Assembly: GCF_015709525.1 (NCBI RefSeq)
Contig: NZ_JADNRA010000034.1
Location: 186,001-250,000 of the forward strand
DNA length: 64,000 bases
Direction of reading: 5' to 3'
Origin: Methylocystis sp. L43
GTDB lineage: Bacteria; Pseudomonadota; Alphaproteobacteria; Rhizobiales; Beijerinckiaceae
Shown: positions 15,073 to 23,313 of the stretch, piece after piece
Layout: every line of letters starts with the position of its first letter
How positions within the stretch are numbered: position 1 is the first letter of the stretch
Translations under genes and position numbers: made by a program
Notes under the pieces: generated by a model
What the model was told of the DNA's origin: nothing
What the model saw: only the letters and a program-made list of their open reading frames with translations
Database searches by the model: none

Positions 15073-17592
15073 TTAGAACAAGATACTGGTTTCGAGATAG
15101 ACCGAGCGGCCGGGCGACATCTGCGCGAAGGGCGTCGCCGTCTGATAGAAGGCGTCATAGATCGTGCGGTCGAAGAGATTGTTGACCGAGAACTTCATCG
15201 TGATGTTTTGGCCAATCTTCGCCTCAGCAAAAACATCGAACCGCCAGTACGAAGGCAGGATCGTCGGAACGTTCAAAAAAGGATTGGCGGCGGTCGGCGC
15301 CGGCAGTCCATATCTGTTGAACGCTGTGCCGCCATTGGCGACAATATTGTTGCCGCCATAGATCCTGGAACGGTAGATGGCCTGGCCACCGAATTCGAGC
15401 GCATTCGGAGCGAGGCCGATCAGGTCGCCGAATTTGTACTTGGACAGCAGGCTGAAGGACTCATGCGCGATATTGGCGAGTTGAAGTCCGATATTCGTTC
15501 GCGCGTAGGAGCTGGTCACCCGCGAGTCCATCAGCACGATGCCGCCAAGGACCATCCACTTGTCGGTGATATTGCCCGCAACCTCAAGATCGACGCCCTG
15601 GACGTAATAGGACGCGTCGCCGGTGGTGACGCCGGAGTTCACTTCTCTCGCGCCGCTCACATCCGTCTTGAAGAAGGCGGCTGTCGCGAGCAGATGCCTG
15701 TCGAACAGCTCCCATTTCAGACCGACCTCCGCCGCCTTGTTGAGTTGGGGAGCAAAGATTTGCGACGCCGTGTTCAGGCCGCCGTAATTCGCCGCGCCGC
15801 CGTCAAGCTCGGCTCCGACGGGCGTCGCCGAGGTGGCGTAGGCGGCGTAGGCGCTGACGTTCGGCAGCGGCTTGAAGACGACTCCGGCGTTCCAATTGAA
15901 CAGACCCGAATGGCTCTTGGCGAATGTCGAAAGGGTCTCAGTGCGGCTTGTGATGTTGTAATCGTCAAAGCGCGCGCCGCCGTTCACGATCACGACGTCC
16001 TGATAGTTCGCAGTTTCGATCAGATAGCCTGATTTCGTGTCGACAGCGATCCGCGTCGGATTGGTGTTGCGGTATGGCGTGTTGAGAAACGGCAGATAGG
16101 TGCACGGAAGATAGAGGTTACAGGTCACCGTATTGCCGGTGGGTATCCCATTCAACTCGGAAGCGAGGCCCTGATAATTGGTGCGCGTTACGCCTTCGCG
16201 GGCGAATTCCACGCCGGCGACGAGCGCATGCTTGACGGGGCCGGTTTCGACTTTAAGCGTCGCCTCGGTCTGGTTGTCGAGCGTGTTCACCACCTGGTAG
16301 CGGCTTTGCGCGCCAATTCTCACAGTCGAAGCGAATAGATCCGCGCTCCCCGTCAGCGATCCGATATAGTCCAGAACAGAGCGGCTCTGTCGGAACCGAT
16401 TGTCGAATACGAGGTTGTCGTTGTAGCGATAGTGGGCGGTGAAGGTGCCGAAATTCTGCATCGCAACTTGGAAATCGCGATCGAGGAAGCCATACCAGTT
16501 GGAGCGCGGCGTAACGCCTTCGGGAAACGGCCTATTCCAGATCCGGTTATACGGCACGCCGAAGTCCGGCAGGCCATTCTGATAGACATGCGTGTATTGA
16601 GCGGTCAGCGTCAGGTCCTCGAGCGGCTTGAACACCACTGAGCCGGCGACGCCGTCGCGATAGTCGGTGACAAAGCTGCGGCCGGCGACATTCGAGTCGT
16701 GATAAAGAGCATTGACGCGCACCGCGAGGATCGGGCTGATCACTTTGTTGACGTCAGCTGTCACCCGCTTCATGTGGTCGGAAAAGCCGCCAATCGCTTT
16801 GAGTTCGACGAAATCGCGATCGGTCGCTTGTTTCGTTACGATGTTGATCGCGCCGCCCGCAGTGCCACGACCGGCGAAAGTCGATCCCGGCCCGCGCAGA
16901 ATTTCGACCTGTTCGGTATAGAAGTTCTCGCGAATGCTGACGCCAGGATCGCGCACGCCGTCGACGAAGATGTCGTTGCGAACGTCGAAGCCGCGAATGA
17001 AGAAGCGATCGCCGAACGCGTTGCCGCCTTCGCCCGTCCCTAGCGTCACGCCTGCCGTGCTGCGACCGATTTCACGCAGCGTGAAGGCGTTCTTGTCGTC
17101 GAGCACTTCCTTGGTCAGCACCGTGATCGTGCGCGGCGTATTGAGCACCGGCTCGGTGAATTTCGGCGAAGACAGGCGGTCGACCTTATAGGGCGCAACC
17201 GGATCGGCGTAAGGATTGGCGTTGGGCGCCGTCGCGAAGATCGGAAGGCCTCCGCTGCCTGCGCCTTGGCCGCCGGCGTTTGAAGCGCCCGGCGCGCCGC
17301 GCCGCTGCCCCGCGGCCTGAGTGGCTGCCGCATGACGCGCCGGTTGCGGCTGAGCGGCGGCGATGGGCTTGGGTTTCGCCGGCGCCGCCGCGCGCGGCTT
17401 CTCCTGCGGCGCGTCGACTTTAACCGGCGGCAGCGTCGTCGAAGCGGATTGCGCCAGAGCCGAAGCGCTGACACTCGAGGCAAGCGCCGCAGCAACGCTC
17501 AGCGCCTTCATCGACGTCAGATCTCCTGCACGAGTCCGCGGCAGCGACTGAGTCAACATTCGTAGAGAAATTGGAGTTTTTACGTCGCTCAT
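15073..17592 (-). CDS. TonB-dependent siderophore receptor
   Basis: An 839-residue outer-membrane receptor. A signal peptide (MKALSVAAALASSVSASALAQS) is followed by a long proline/alanine-rich linker, a plug domain with TVLTKEVLDDKNAFTLREI and VEILRGPGSTFAGRGTAGGAINIVTK, and a beta-barrel ending in ETSILF with a terminal aromatic residue. It belongs to the siderophore-receptor group. The true start may be the ATG at 17559 or 17511; the longest frame is given. It heads an operon with two PiuC genes and exbB-exbD-tonB, so import and energising are encoded together, presumably under iron control. Confidence 0.92.
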   Translation of the reverse strand: MSDVKTPISLRMLTQSLPRTRAGDLTSMKALSVAAALASSVSASALAQSASTTLPPVKVDAPQEKPRAAAPAKPKPIAAAQPQPARHAAATQAAGQRRGAPGASNAGGQGAGSGGLPIFATAPNANPYADPVAPYKVDRLSSPKFTEPVLNTPRTITVLTKEVLDDKNAFTLREIGRSTAGVTLGTGEGGNAFGDRFFIRGFDVRNDIFVDGVRDPGVSIRENFYTEQVEILRGPGSTFAGRGTAGGAINIVTKQATDRDFVELKAIGGFSDHMKRVTADVNKVISPILAVRVNALYHDSNVAGRSFVTDYRDGVAGSVVFKPLEDLTLTAQYTHVYQNGLPDFGVPYNRIWNRPFPEGVTPRSNWYGFLDRDFQVAMQNFGTFTAHYRYNDNLVFDNRFRQSRSVLDYIGSLTGSADLFASTVRIGAQSRYQVVNTLDNQTEATLKVETGPVKHALVAGVEFAREGVTRTNYQGLASELNGIPTGNTVTCNLYLPCTYLPFLNTPYRNTNPTRIAVDTKSGYLIETANYQDVVIVNGGARFDDYNITSRTETLSTFAKSHSGLFNWNAGVVFKPLPNVSAYAAYATSATPVGAELDGGAANYGGLNTASQIFAPQLNKAAEVGLKWELFDRHLLATAAFFKTDVSGAREVNSGVTTGDASYYVQGVDLEVAGNITDKWMVLGGIVLMDSRVTSSYARTNIGLQLANIAHESFSLLSKYKFGDLIGLAPNALEFGGQAIYRSRIYGGNNIVANGGTAFNRYGLPAPTAANPFLNVPTILPSYWRFDVFAEAKIGQNITMKFSVNNLFDRTIYDAFYQTATPFAQMSPGRSVYLETSILF

Positions 17593-17715
17593 CGGGAACC
17601 GCCAGGGAGGGTTGTGCGTTGTCTACTTTCGCCTCGTGCGAAGAAGTTGATTAAAGCTAAATTTGGCGGCGGCCACGGTCAACTGATCAAACCGTTGAAT
17701 GGAAGTATTGTAATC

Positions 17716-17731
17716 TGTATAGTTTCAGACA
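17716..17731. promoter_or_regulatory. Possible distant NifA upstream site
   Basis: TGT-ATAGTTTCAG-ACA matches TGT-N10-ACA. It is about 280 bases upstream of the -24/-12 element at 18012, farther than usual, and lies in AT-rich sequence near the receptor promoter, so it may be coincidental. Confidence 0.3.
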
Positions 17732-18011
17732 CATACAACAATTTTTTGGACGATTGTTACCTTTCGGCCACTTCTAGTTTGGAAGCGCTTTAATTCCAAA
17801 CTACGAGGAGGTAAGTTTCCTGAGAAAATATTGTTCTTGATCACCGCGTAGAGCTGCGCGCTGTCGAGTTGCGGCGGAAGAGTTCGGCGTTTGGCTGAGC
17901 CTGGCGGTTGGCGGCGCACTCCCGAATCTCGGCGCTCACGCAGGTGCGCCGATGCAATCCTGTCGAAAGACATCGGAGTCGCGGCGCTGCGCAACGCTGC
18001 AGCATTGAGCG

Positions 18012-18027
18012 CGGCACGCGACTTGCT
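18012..18027 (+). promoter_or_regulatory. Sigma-54 promoter for receiver-globin unit
   Basis: CGGCACGCGACTTGCT differs from TGGCACG-N4-TTGCT only at the first base. It predicts a transcription start about 25 bases before the ATG at 18064. Confidence 0.7.
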
Positions 18028-18063
18028 TTGCCTATCGTGAGTCAATCACCGCGCGAGGCTGCC

Positions 18064-18501
18064 ATGCAGATCAGCGTAAAGGTGGCGAAAGCCATCGAAC
18101 GCAGGCGCGTTTTTGTCGTGGACGACAATGAAAGCTTTCGCGCGGCGATCGAGTTCATGCTCCATGACGAATATGAAGCGCATGAATTTGCGAGCGCGTC
18201 CGCAACGCTCGCAAAAGCGGAGCAAATAAGGCCGGACTTACTGGTGCTTGCCGAAGGCGTCATCCGCGTCAACGGGCTGGATCTCATTCAGGAGTTTCTG
18301 GCGCGGGTTCCCGAAACCAAAATCATCGTCATCGTTGATCAGATATCGAGCGGATTCGGCCAGGACTGCGTCGCTGAGGGCGCGCACGGTTTTTTGGCGA
18401 AGCCGCTGAAAATTGAACTGCTGCGCGATAAGGTCGACGCGCTGCTGAGCGCCAGGAAAAAGTCCGGCCCGATCCCGCGGGCCGTTCTGAACCTGCGCTA
18501 G
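18064..18501 (+). CDS. Single-domain receiver protein lacking the phosphorylated aspartate
   Basis: A 145-residue stand-alone response-regulator receiver domain. The acidic pair VVDDNE and the conserved lysine in GFLAKPLK are present, but the phospho-acceptor site reads PDLLVLAEGVIRVNG, with alanine aligned to the usual aspartate. It is therefore probably a pseudo-receiver that signals without phosphorylation, or by ligand or protein binding. There is no output domain. It has a near-perfect -24/-12 promoter and is followed 43 bases later by a globin gene on the same strand. Confidence 0.85.
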   Translation: MQISVKVAKAIERRRVFVVDDNESFRAAIEFMLHDEYEAHEFASASATLAKAEQIRPDLLVLAEGVIRVNGLDLIQEFLARVPETKIIVIVDQISSGFGQDCVAEGAHGFLAKPLKIELLRDKVDALLSARKKSGPIPRAVLNLR

Positions 18502-18544
18502 CGCCGGAACAGCCGCCAATCGACATTGATGCAGAGGGGTCGCC

Positions 18545-18970
18545 ATGGAGCCCGCCATTCCGCCGATCGAGGACGGCGCCGAACGCGACAAGTTGGAGAT
18601 CGCAATCGACGATTGCGTGCGTCGCTTCTACGCCAAGGGCGCCGAAGATCCGCTGTTGGGCCCTATCTTTATGGCGATTGACGGTCTCGACCAGCATATG
18701 GGGATCGTCGCGAATTTCTGGTCCAGGACCTTGCTCGGCACGGAGCGCTATCAGGGCCAGCCCTTCGCCGCGCACATCAATTTACCGATTGAGCCGCAGC
18801 ATTTTACGCGCTGGCTCGAACTCTTTAGCGAAAGCGCCAATGAAGCGCTGCCTAAGACGCAGGCCGAGCAGGCGATCGCCAAAGCCGCCCACATGACGCA
18901 ATGTTTCCAGTCTGGGCTGTTCCCCTTCGTCGGCGCCGATGGAAAGCCGTCGCGCGTTCCAGCGCCATAG
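18545..18970 (+). CDS. Group III truncated hemoglobin
   Basis: A 141-residue TrHb3-family globin: VRRFYAKGAEDPLLGPIF, NFWSRTLLGTERYQGQPFAAH and FTRWLELFSESANEAL are family blocks, and the proximal histidine is most likely that in FAAHINLPIE. Such proteins bind oxygen or nitric oxide. Placement in a sigma-54-driven unit between nifA genes suggests oxygen or NO handling during nitrogen fixation; that is inference. Start ATG 18545 gives MEPAIPPIEDG. Confidence 0.88.
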   Translation: MEPAIPPIEDGAERDKLEIAIDDCVRRFYAKGAEDPLLGPIFMAIDGLDQHMGIVANFWSRTLLGTERYQGQPFAAHINLPIEPQHFTRWLELFSESANEALPKTQAEQAIAKAAHMTQCFQSGLFPFVGADGKPSRVPAP

Positions 18971-18993
18971 CGCCCATGGGCCGCCCACGAGCG

Positions 18994-19200
18994 TTAGTCG
19001 ACCGCGATCATCACATCCGACGACTTGATGACCGCGTTGACCTTGGACCCTTCGCGGAGTCCAAGCTCATCGACGGATTCGTTGGTGATTGAAGCTGTGA
19101 CGGTCAATCCGTTGACGTCGATCGTCACATGCGCCGTGGTTGCGCCCTTCTGGATGTGCTTGACCGTCCCGGGAAGGCTGTTACGCGCGGAAATCTTCAT
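18994..19200 (-). CDS. mop: Mop, molybdate-binding protein (molbindin)
   Basis: A 68-residue single TOBE-domain protein starting MKISARNSLPGTVKHIQKGATTAHVTI, with the family end GSKVNAVIKSSDVMIAVD. Molbindins assemble into oligomers that bind molybdate or tungstate and act as small stores. A TAGGAG site lies before the ATG. Closeness to nifA fits a role in molybdenum supply for nitrogenase; the same store could serve other molybdoenzymes. Confidence 0.93.
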   Translation of the reverse strand: MKISARNSLPGTVKHIQKGATTAHVTIDVNGLTVTASITNESVDELGLREGSKVNAVIKSSDVMIAVD

Positions 19201-19991
19201 GCCGTCGGCTCCTAAGAAAAGTGGTTATCGCTATGGCCTCCCCTCGACGGCGCCCGACGTCGCGACGGCTGTGGCATAATAATCAGCCGCTCTACCGGCT
19301 TTCCTTCGATGAAATGGGACTGCACGATCGCGTCTATATCATCGCCGACGCGCGGCGCATACCAAACGACTTCTGCATAAACGACCAATAACTATCCAGT
19401 CTGTTACAAATCTAGGCAGCAGCGCTCTGATGTCCTTCACGTCAGATCCCCGGATCAGCTTCGACTGCATCCAACCAAAGCGGCTTGCCGCTCGCCGCTG
19501 AGCTTCCGCGCGGATTACGCGCAGTCGGTCGTCTTTGCGTCGATTGGTCTAGCGCCATGGTAAGGAAGAATCCGCGCACATGTCGGGAGACGTGCTCAAC
19601 TCTCCGCGCCAGATCGTCAAAGATTGCGCTCAATAGGTCGCGCCGCTGGCGCGGCGGATCGGGAGCGCGGAAAGCGTTAAGCGCGACATCCGCTTCATGG
19701 CGGCGAAAAGCCGCACATGGCGCGGAGGCACCTGTAAATCAGCGATCGACCCGTTACGATGCGCGGGCCGCTAAGCGCATCGCAATTCTTCGCGCCGGAG
19801 TCGGCAAGGCGACATCCATGTCGGTTGCGGCGAGAGCACGGTTTTGATGGAGCCGGTCGCCGATCAATCGGGCGGCGGCGCCGGAGGAGACGGCAGAAGG
19901 CGCAAGACTTGATCAAGAATGCGCGCCAACGCCGATGTCGAGGCCATTGCAGACCGTTGTTTTTGTGATGCTAAGAGCAAAAATGGCGGTA
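19201..19991. other. Long non-coding stretch upstream of second nifA
   Basis: About 790 bases without a supported gene. The frames at 19442-19633 (minus) and 19485-19847 (plus) lack recognisable features. No exact TGT-N10-ACA site is seen. It may hold decayed sequence or an unrecognised small RNA. Confidence 0.4.
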
Positions 19992-20007
19992 TGGCACGAT
20001 GCTTGCG
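19992..20007 (+). promoter_or_regulatory. Sigma-54 promoter for second nifA
   Basis: TGGCACGATGCTTGCG matches TGGCACG-N4-TTGC at every fixed position. It lies 46 bases before the ATG at 20053 and covers the earlier in-frame ATG at 19999, which cannot therefore be the start of transcripts from this promoter. Confidence 0.8.
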
Positions 20008-20052
20008 TCAAAACCATTGAAAACACCCACGCATGTCGTGAGGCTAAAAAGT

Positions 20053-21795
20053 ATGGGTTTGCAGCTGGCAGGCGGCGCGTGCGCGCCGAAGGCGCGCGAA
20101 TTCGATGTGAGAGACACTGCTCTCGTCGGCATCTACGAAATATCGAAGCTCCTGGCGTCGCCAAACCGTCTGGAAACCACGCTTGCGGGCGTGCTGGCGC
20201 TGCTTTCGAGCTTTCTTGATATGCGCCATGGCTTGGTCGCGCTGCTCGACGCGGCGGGCGGGCCCGAGGTTGTGGTTGGGTCAGGCTGGAGCGAAGATTC
20301 CGCCAAGCGTTTCTTCGACCGACTACCCGAACGCGCCGTGGGGCAGATCGTCGCGACGAAAATGCCGCTCGTCGTCGAGAACGTCGCAGCTTCACCGCTC
20401 TTCCAAGGCTCCGACTTTTCCGAATGGGGACCGACCGACGGCCGGCCGTTCTCGCTGATCGGCGTCCCGATCAAGGAGGGCGATGCCGTCGTCGGCACGC
20501 TGACGGTGGATCGCGTCTACGACGATCGTTCAGTGACGCTGTTCGACCATGACGTGCGCTTCCTGACGATGATCGCCAATCTCGTCGGGCAAACCCTTCG
20601 ACTGCACAAGCTCATCGCACGCGACCGCGAACGTTTGATGCAGGAAAAGGCCTGGCTCGAAAAAGGCGACCGCCTTCCGCAGATCGAAACAAAGAACAGC
20701 GGCATCAATGGCGTTGTCGGCAGCAGCCCAGCGCTGCGCGCGGTGATCGATAAGATTCGCGTCGTCGCCAAGGCCAAGTCCACCGTCCTTCTGCGCGGCG
20801 AATCGGGCACCGGCAAGGAGCTGTTCGCCGCGGCGATACACAATCTCTCGCCGCGACGCTCGAAACCCTTCATCAAGCTGAATTGCGCGGCTCTCCCCGA
20901 GAGCGTGCTGGAATCGGAGCTCTTCGGCCATGAGCGCGGCGCTTTCACCGGCGCAGTGAACATGCGCAAGGGCCGTTTCGAACTGGCCGACGGCGGCACA
21001 TTGTTTCTGGACGAGATCGGCGAAATCACGCCGGCGTTTCAGGCAAAGCTGCTGCGCGTTTTGCAGGAAGGCGAATTCGAACGGGTGGGCGGCACGCGCA
21101 CGCAGAAGGTCGACGTTCGACTCGTGTGCGCGACAAACAAAAATCTCGAAGAGGCGGTCAAGCGCAACGAATTTCGCGCCGATTTGTACTACCGCATCAG
21201 CGTCGTGCCCATTTTCGTGCCGCCGCTGCGCGACCGGAAGGGCGATCTCGAACCGCTCGCCAATGAATTTCTGCGTCGCTTCAATGCGGAGCAAGGCGGA
21301 CGGCTGAGCTTTTCAGAGTCGGCTCTGCACGTGCTCACCGCCTGCGCCTTTCCGGGCAACATCCGAGAGCTGGAAAACTGCGTGTTTCGGACAGCGACTT
21401 TGGCGCAAGGGAATGTCATCACCGACAAGGACTTCTCCTGTCGCAACGACGGCTGTCTCTCTTCGGTGCTTTGGAGCGGCTCGTTGGAGCGTTCGGCGCC
21501 TCCTCCACCCATCGCAAGCTTGCCAACCCTGGCGCCGCCGCGCGAGCGTCAGCCTGCGGCGCCGCCGCCGACGCCGAATGAGCGCCCGCACGCCGACCCA
21601 TCGCCCGAGACCTGTCCCGGCGCCGAAAATTGCACCGCCGTGGAGCGTGACGGCCCTTCCGATCGCGAACGTTTGGTGGACGCCATGGAGCGCGCGGGTT
21701 GGGTCAAGGCGAAGGCGGCCCGACTGCTGGGACTAACCCCGCGTCAGATCGGCTACGCGCTGCAAAAACATGGCGTCGAAGTAAAGAAGTTCTGA
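20053..21795 (+). CDS. nifA: NifA, nif-specific sigma-54 activator (second copy, complete)
   Basis: A 580-residue NifA: GAF domain (about residues 25-180, GIYEISKLL and SSFLDMRHGL), AAA+ domain (about 220-455) with [14 protein letters not shown] and DEIGEI, a proline-rich linker and a C-terminal Fis-type HTH ending KAAR-LLGLTPRQIGYALQK. The cysteines around the end of the AAA+ domain fit C-x11-C-x19-C-x4-C (CAFPGNIRELENC, then CRNDGC), the signature of directly oxygen-sensitive alphaproteobacterial NifA. The ATG at 20053 is chosen because the perfect -24/-12 promoter overlaps the longer start; TGAGG precedes it. Its own sigma-54 promoter implies dependence on another enhancer-binding protein or on NifA itself. 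Confidence 0.95.
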   Translation: MGLQLAGGACAPKAREFDVRDTALVGIYEISKLLASPNRLETTLAGVLALLSSFLDMRHGLVALLDAAGGPEVVVGSGWSEDSAKRFFDRLPERAVGQIVATKMPLVVENVAASPLFQGSDFSEWGPTDGRPFSLIGVPIKEGDAVVGTLTVDRVYDDRSVTLFDHDVRFLTMIANLVGQTLRLHKLIARDRERLMQEKAWLEKGDRLPQIETKNSGINGVVGSSPALRAVIDKIRVVAKAKSTVLLRGESGTGKELFAAAIHNLSPRRSKPFIKLNCAALPESVLESELFGHERGAFTGAVNMRKGRFELADGGTLFLDEIGEITPAFQAKLLRVLQEGEFERVGGTRTQKVDVRLVCATNKNLEEAVKRNEFRADLYYRISVVPIFVPPLRDRKGDLEPLANEFLRRFNAEQGGRLSFSESALHVLTACAFPGNIRELENCVFRTATLAQGNVITDKDFSCRNDGCLSSVLWSGSLERSAPPPPIASLPTLAPPRERQPAAPPPTPNERPHADPSPETCPGAENCTAVERDGPSDRERLVDAMERAGWVKAKAARLLGLTPRQIGYALQKHGVEVKKF

Positions 21796-22015
21796 GTTCC
21801 GCGCCGCTGGCGAGGAGTCTCGGCGGTTTGCTCGACAAGCGACAGTCGAGGGGCCGCCGACCCGTTCATTGAACGTGAGCAGGCCTGAGAGATCGCGCTC
21901 GAATCCGATCGCGCGGGCCTCGATGTGCCAGCATGCCCTCTTGAAGGGCCGGTTGCGGAGCTTTGCAAAGAGGCTGACGGAAGCCCGGCCGGTATGGATG
22001 CGCGGCGAAGCCTTC

Positions 22016-22471
22016 TTAGCAGTCGCCCGCATCAATTGAGACGTCGGCGATCACCTCGCCCTTATTGTCCTTTAGCGAATATCGGATGATGGCGCCGCTG
22101 GTGCGATGATTCGGCATCGTCAGACACACACGCTCCTGCAGCTGCGCCCTCAGTGCGGCGAGCTTCTCGGCGTTGCCGATCAGAGTTCGCGCCGCTTCAT
22201 CGTCGACGATCGTATAGCTGTAATTGAAGGCGTTGCCTGGACCCGCCGTCGCCCTGTCGAGACGAACGCCCTCGCTGACCATCTCTGGAAGCGTCGCGTT
22301 CACCTCCGCCGCTTCACGCTCCAAAGCCAGCGAGAGGGGCTCCGGCGGCTCATCGATATTAAGACTTTCCCGATATTGCCTCGCGAGAAGGAAAGCCGTC
22401 GCCACGATGACGATCAGCGCGGCCGCTTCCCAGACTCCCATCCATGACTTCGTATCGCCCTCGTCCCTCAC
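22016..22471 (-). CDS. Membrane-anchored protein of unknown function
   Basis: A 151-residue protein with a single N-terminal membrane helix (VWEAAALIVIVATAFLLA) and a periplasmic domain of about 115 residues containing YSYTIVDDEAARTL, a cysteine in ERVCLTM and a final cysteine at the C-terminal end. The two cysteines may form a disulfide. No family is recognised. It stands alone upstream of the Usg gene, separated by 76 bases. Confidence 0.7.
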   Translation of the reverse strand: MRDEGDTKSWMGVWEAAALIVIVATAFLLARQYRESLNIDEPPEPLSLALEREAAEVNATLPEMVSEGVRLDRATAGPGNAFNYSYTIVDDEAARTLIGNAEKLAALRAQLQERVCLTMPNHRTSGAIIRYSLKDNKGEVIADVSIDAGDC

Positions 22472-22547
22472 GGCAGCCCTCGCTCCAGCCCGCGTCGATT
22501 TTGTCTCGGCGAAGCGCGTTGCGCAAGGTGGCGGTCATATGAGTTTT

Positions 22548-22817
22548 TCAGTGCACCTTGAATTCCTTATCAAGGAGCTTCAACTCAGCCGGCTTGATGA
22601 GGTTCGAATGCGCGACGGTGACGGAATGCAGCGGGCCATCGAGGCTGCGCATCCAGAAATCGAGAAATTTGCGCAGCTCTGGAAACTCGGGATGAAGATC
22701 ATATTCCTGCCAGACGTAGGATTGGATGATCTTCGGATAATCCGGCAGACGATAGAGAATATTCGCCGTCGTCAGGCCGTAGCCTTGAAGCTGCAAACGG
22801 AAGCCGCTGGACGCCAT
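22548..22817 (-). CDS. Usg-family protein
   Basis: An 89-residue protein of the small Usg family: GYGLTTANILYRLPDYPKIIQSYVWQEYDLHPEFPELRKFLDFW is the family core. Its function is not known; relatives are widespread in alphaproteobacteria and owe their name to a position near tryptophan genes in some species. It is transcribed leftward after the pqqA terminator. Confidence 0.9.
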   Translation of the reverse strand: MASSGFRLQLQGYGLTTANILYRLPDYPKIIQSYVWQEYDLHPEFPELRKFLDFWMRSLDGPLHSVTVAHSNLIKPAELKLLDKEFKVH

Positions 22818-22997
22818 GGCATGCTCCTTGACGCTCTGATTCCTTTCAGATTAGGAGCAAATCCCCGGAGAGCAAGCGCAACGAACGGCAAAGGCCTGAA
22901 AAAACAATGTGCTATCAGCAGCCTTGCGTGAGTGCCAAAAATGCGGCGTCAATGCCGGCGCAGCTTAGAGAAAAATTCTGCGCCGCGGAAGGCGCGC

Positions 22998-23030
22998 AAA
23001 AACAGCGGCGCCGTCGCAAGCGACGGCGCC
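22998..23030 (-). terminator. Intrinsic terminator of pqqA
   Basis: A perfect 10-bp stem GGCGCCGTCG/CGACGGCGCC with a four-base loop occupies 23007-23030. On the minus strand it is followed within a few bases by TTTTT. It starts 49 bases after the pqqA stop. Confidence 0.85.
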
Positions 23031-23079
23031 AGCTCATGTTCACTGGGTTGGCCAGCCGCAGCCGGCCGCGACAGGCTAA

Positions 23080-23157
23080 TCAGATCTCAGCCGATTCGTA
23101 GCTGGTGATTTCCATACCGACGCAGATTTCGACGATGATCGGTTGCGACCAGACCAT
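23080..23157 (-). CDS. pqqA: PqqA, precursor peptide of pyrroloquinoline quinone
   Basis: A 25-residue peptide beginning MVWSQPIIVEICVGMEITSY. It has the invariant glutamate and tyrosine of the E-x3-Y motif (residues 16 and 20), which PqqE cross-links to make PQQ, the cofactor of methanol dehydrogenase. GAGGAG lies just before the ATG. Its own strong terminator makes it a monocistronic unit, and no pqqB-E genes are in the window, so the rest of the pathway is encoded elsewhere. It sits between the sensor kinase gene and the Usg gene, 2.9 kb from the end of the mxa operon. Confidence 0.93.
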   Translation of the reverse strand: MVWSQPIIVEICVGMEITSYESAEI

Positions 23158-23313
23158 GGCGTTGCTCCTCTATTTTTATAGTCCGCCTGACACGACGGCT
23201 CCGGTGGAGAATAATGAAGCGCGCGTATCGTTACACCTTCAAAATTTCGCCATCCGCGCTTCCAAAAGTTCCTGCTCCGCACGGGGGTCGAATGAACAAG
23301 CTCCTTGTCTCAC

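Larger units (their letters stand above)
17593..18063. other. Divergent regulatory region
   Basis: About 470 bases between the leftward receptor operon and the rightward receiver-globin unit. It is locally AT-rich near 17640-17760 and contains inverted TGT/ACA-type motifs and the sigma-54 element at 18012. A 106-codon minus-strand frame at 17725-18045 has no family features. An iron-regulator box is expected here but I could not identify one. Confidence 0.5.

Noticed and set aside
17725-18045. Minus-strand 106-codon frame upstream of the receptor operon
   Set aside because: No recognisable features, and it covers the sigma-54 promoter and a divergent regulatory region.
21733-22035. Minus-strand 100-codon frame after the second nifA
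   Set aside because: Overlaps the nifA 3' end, has no family features and no ribosome binding site.
23007-23030. CRISPR or other repeat at the perfect inverted repeat
   Set aside because: It is a single hairpin followed by a T-run, a terminator; no direct-repeat array occurs in the window.
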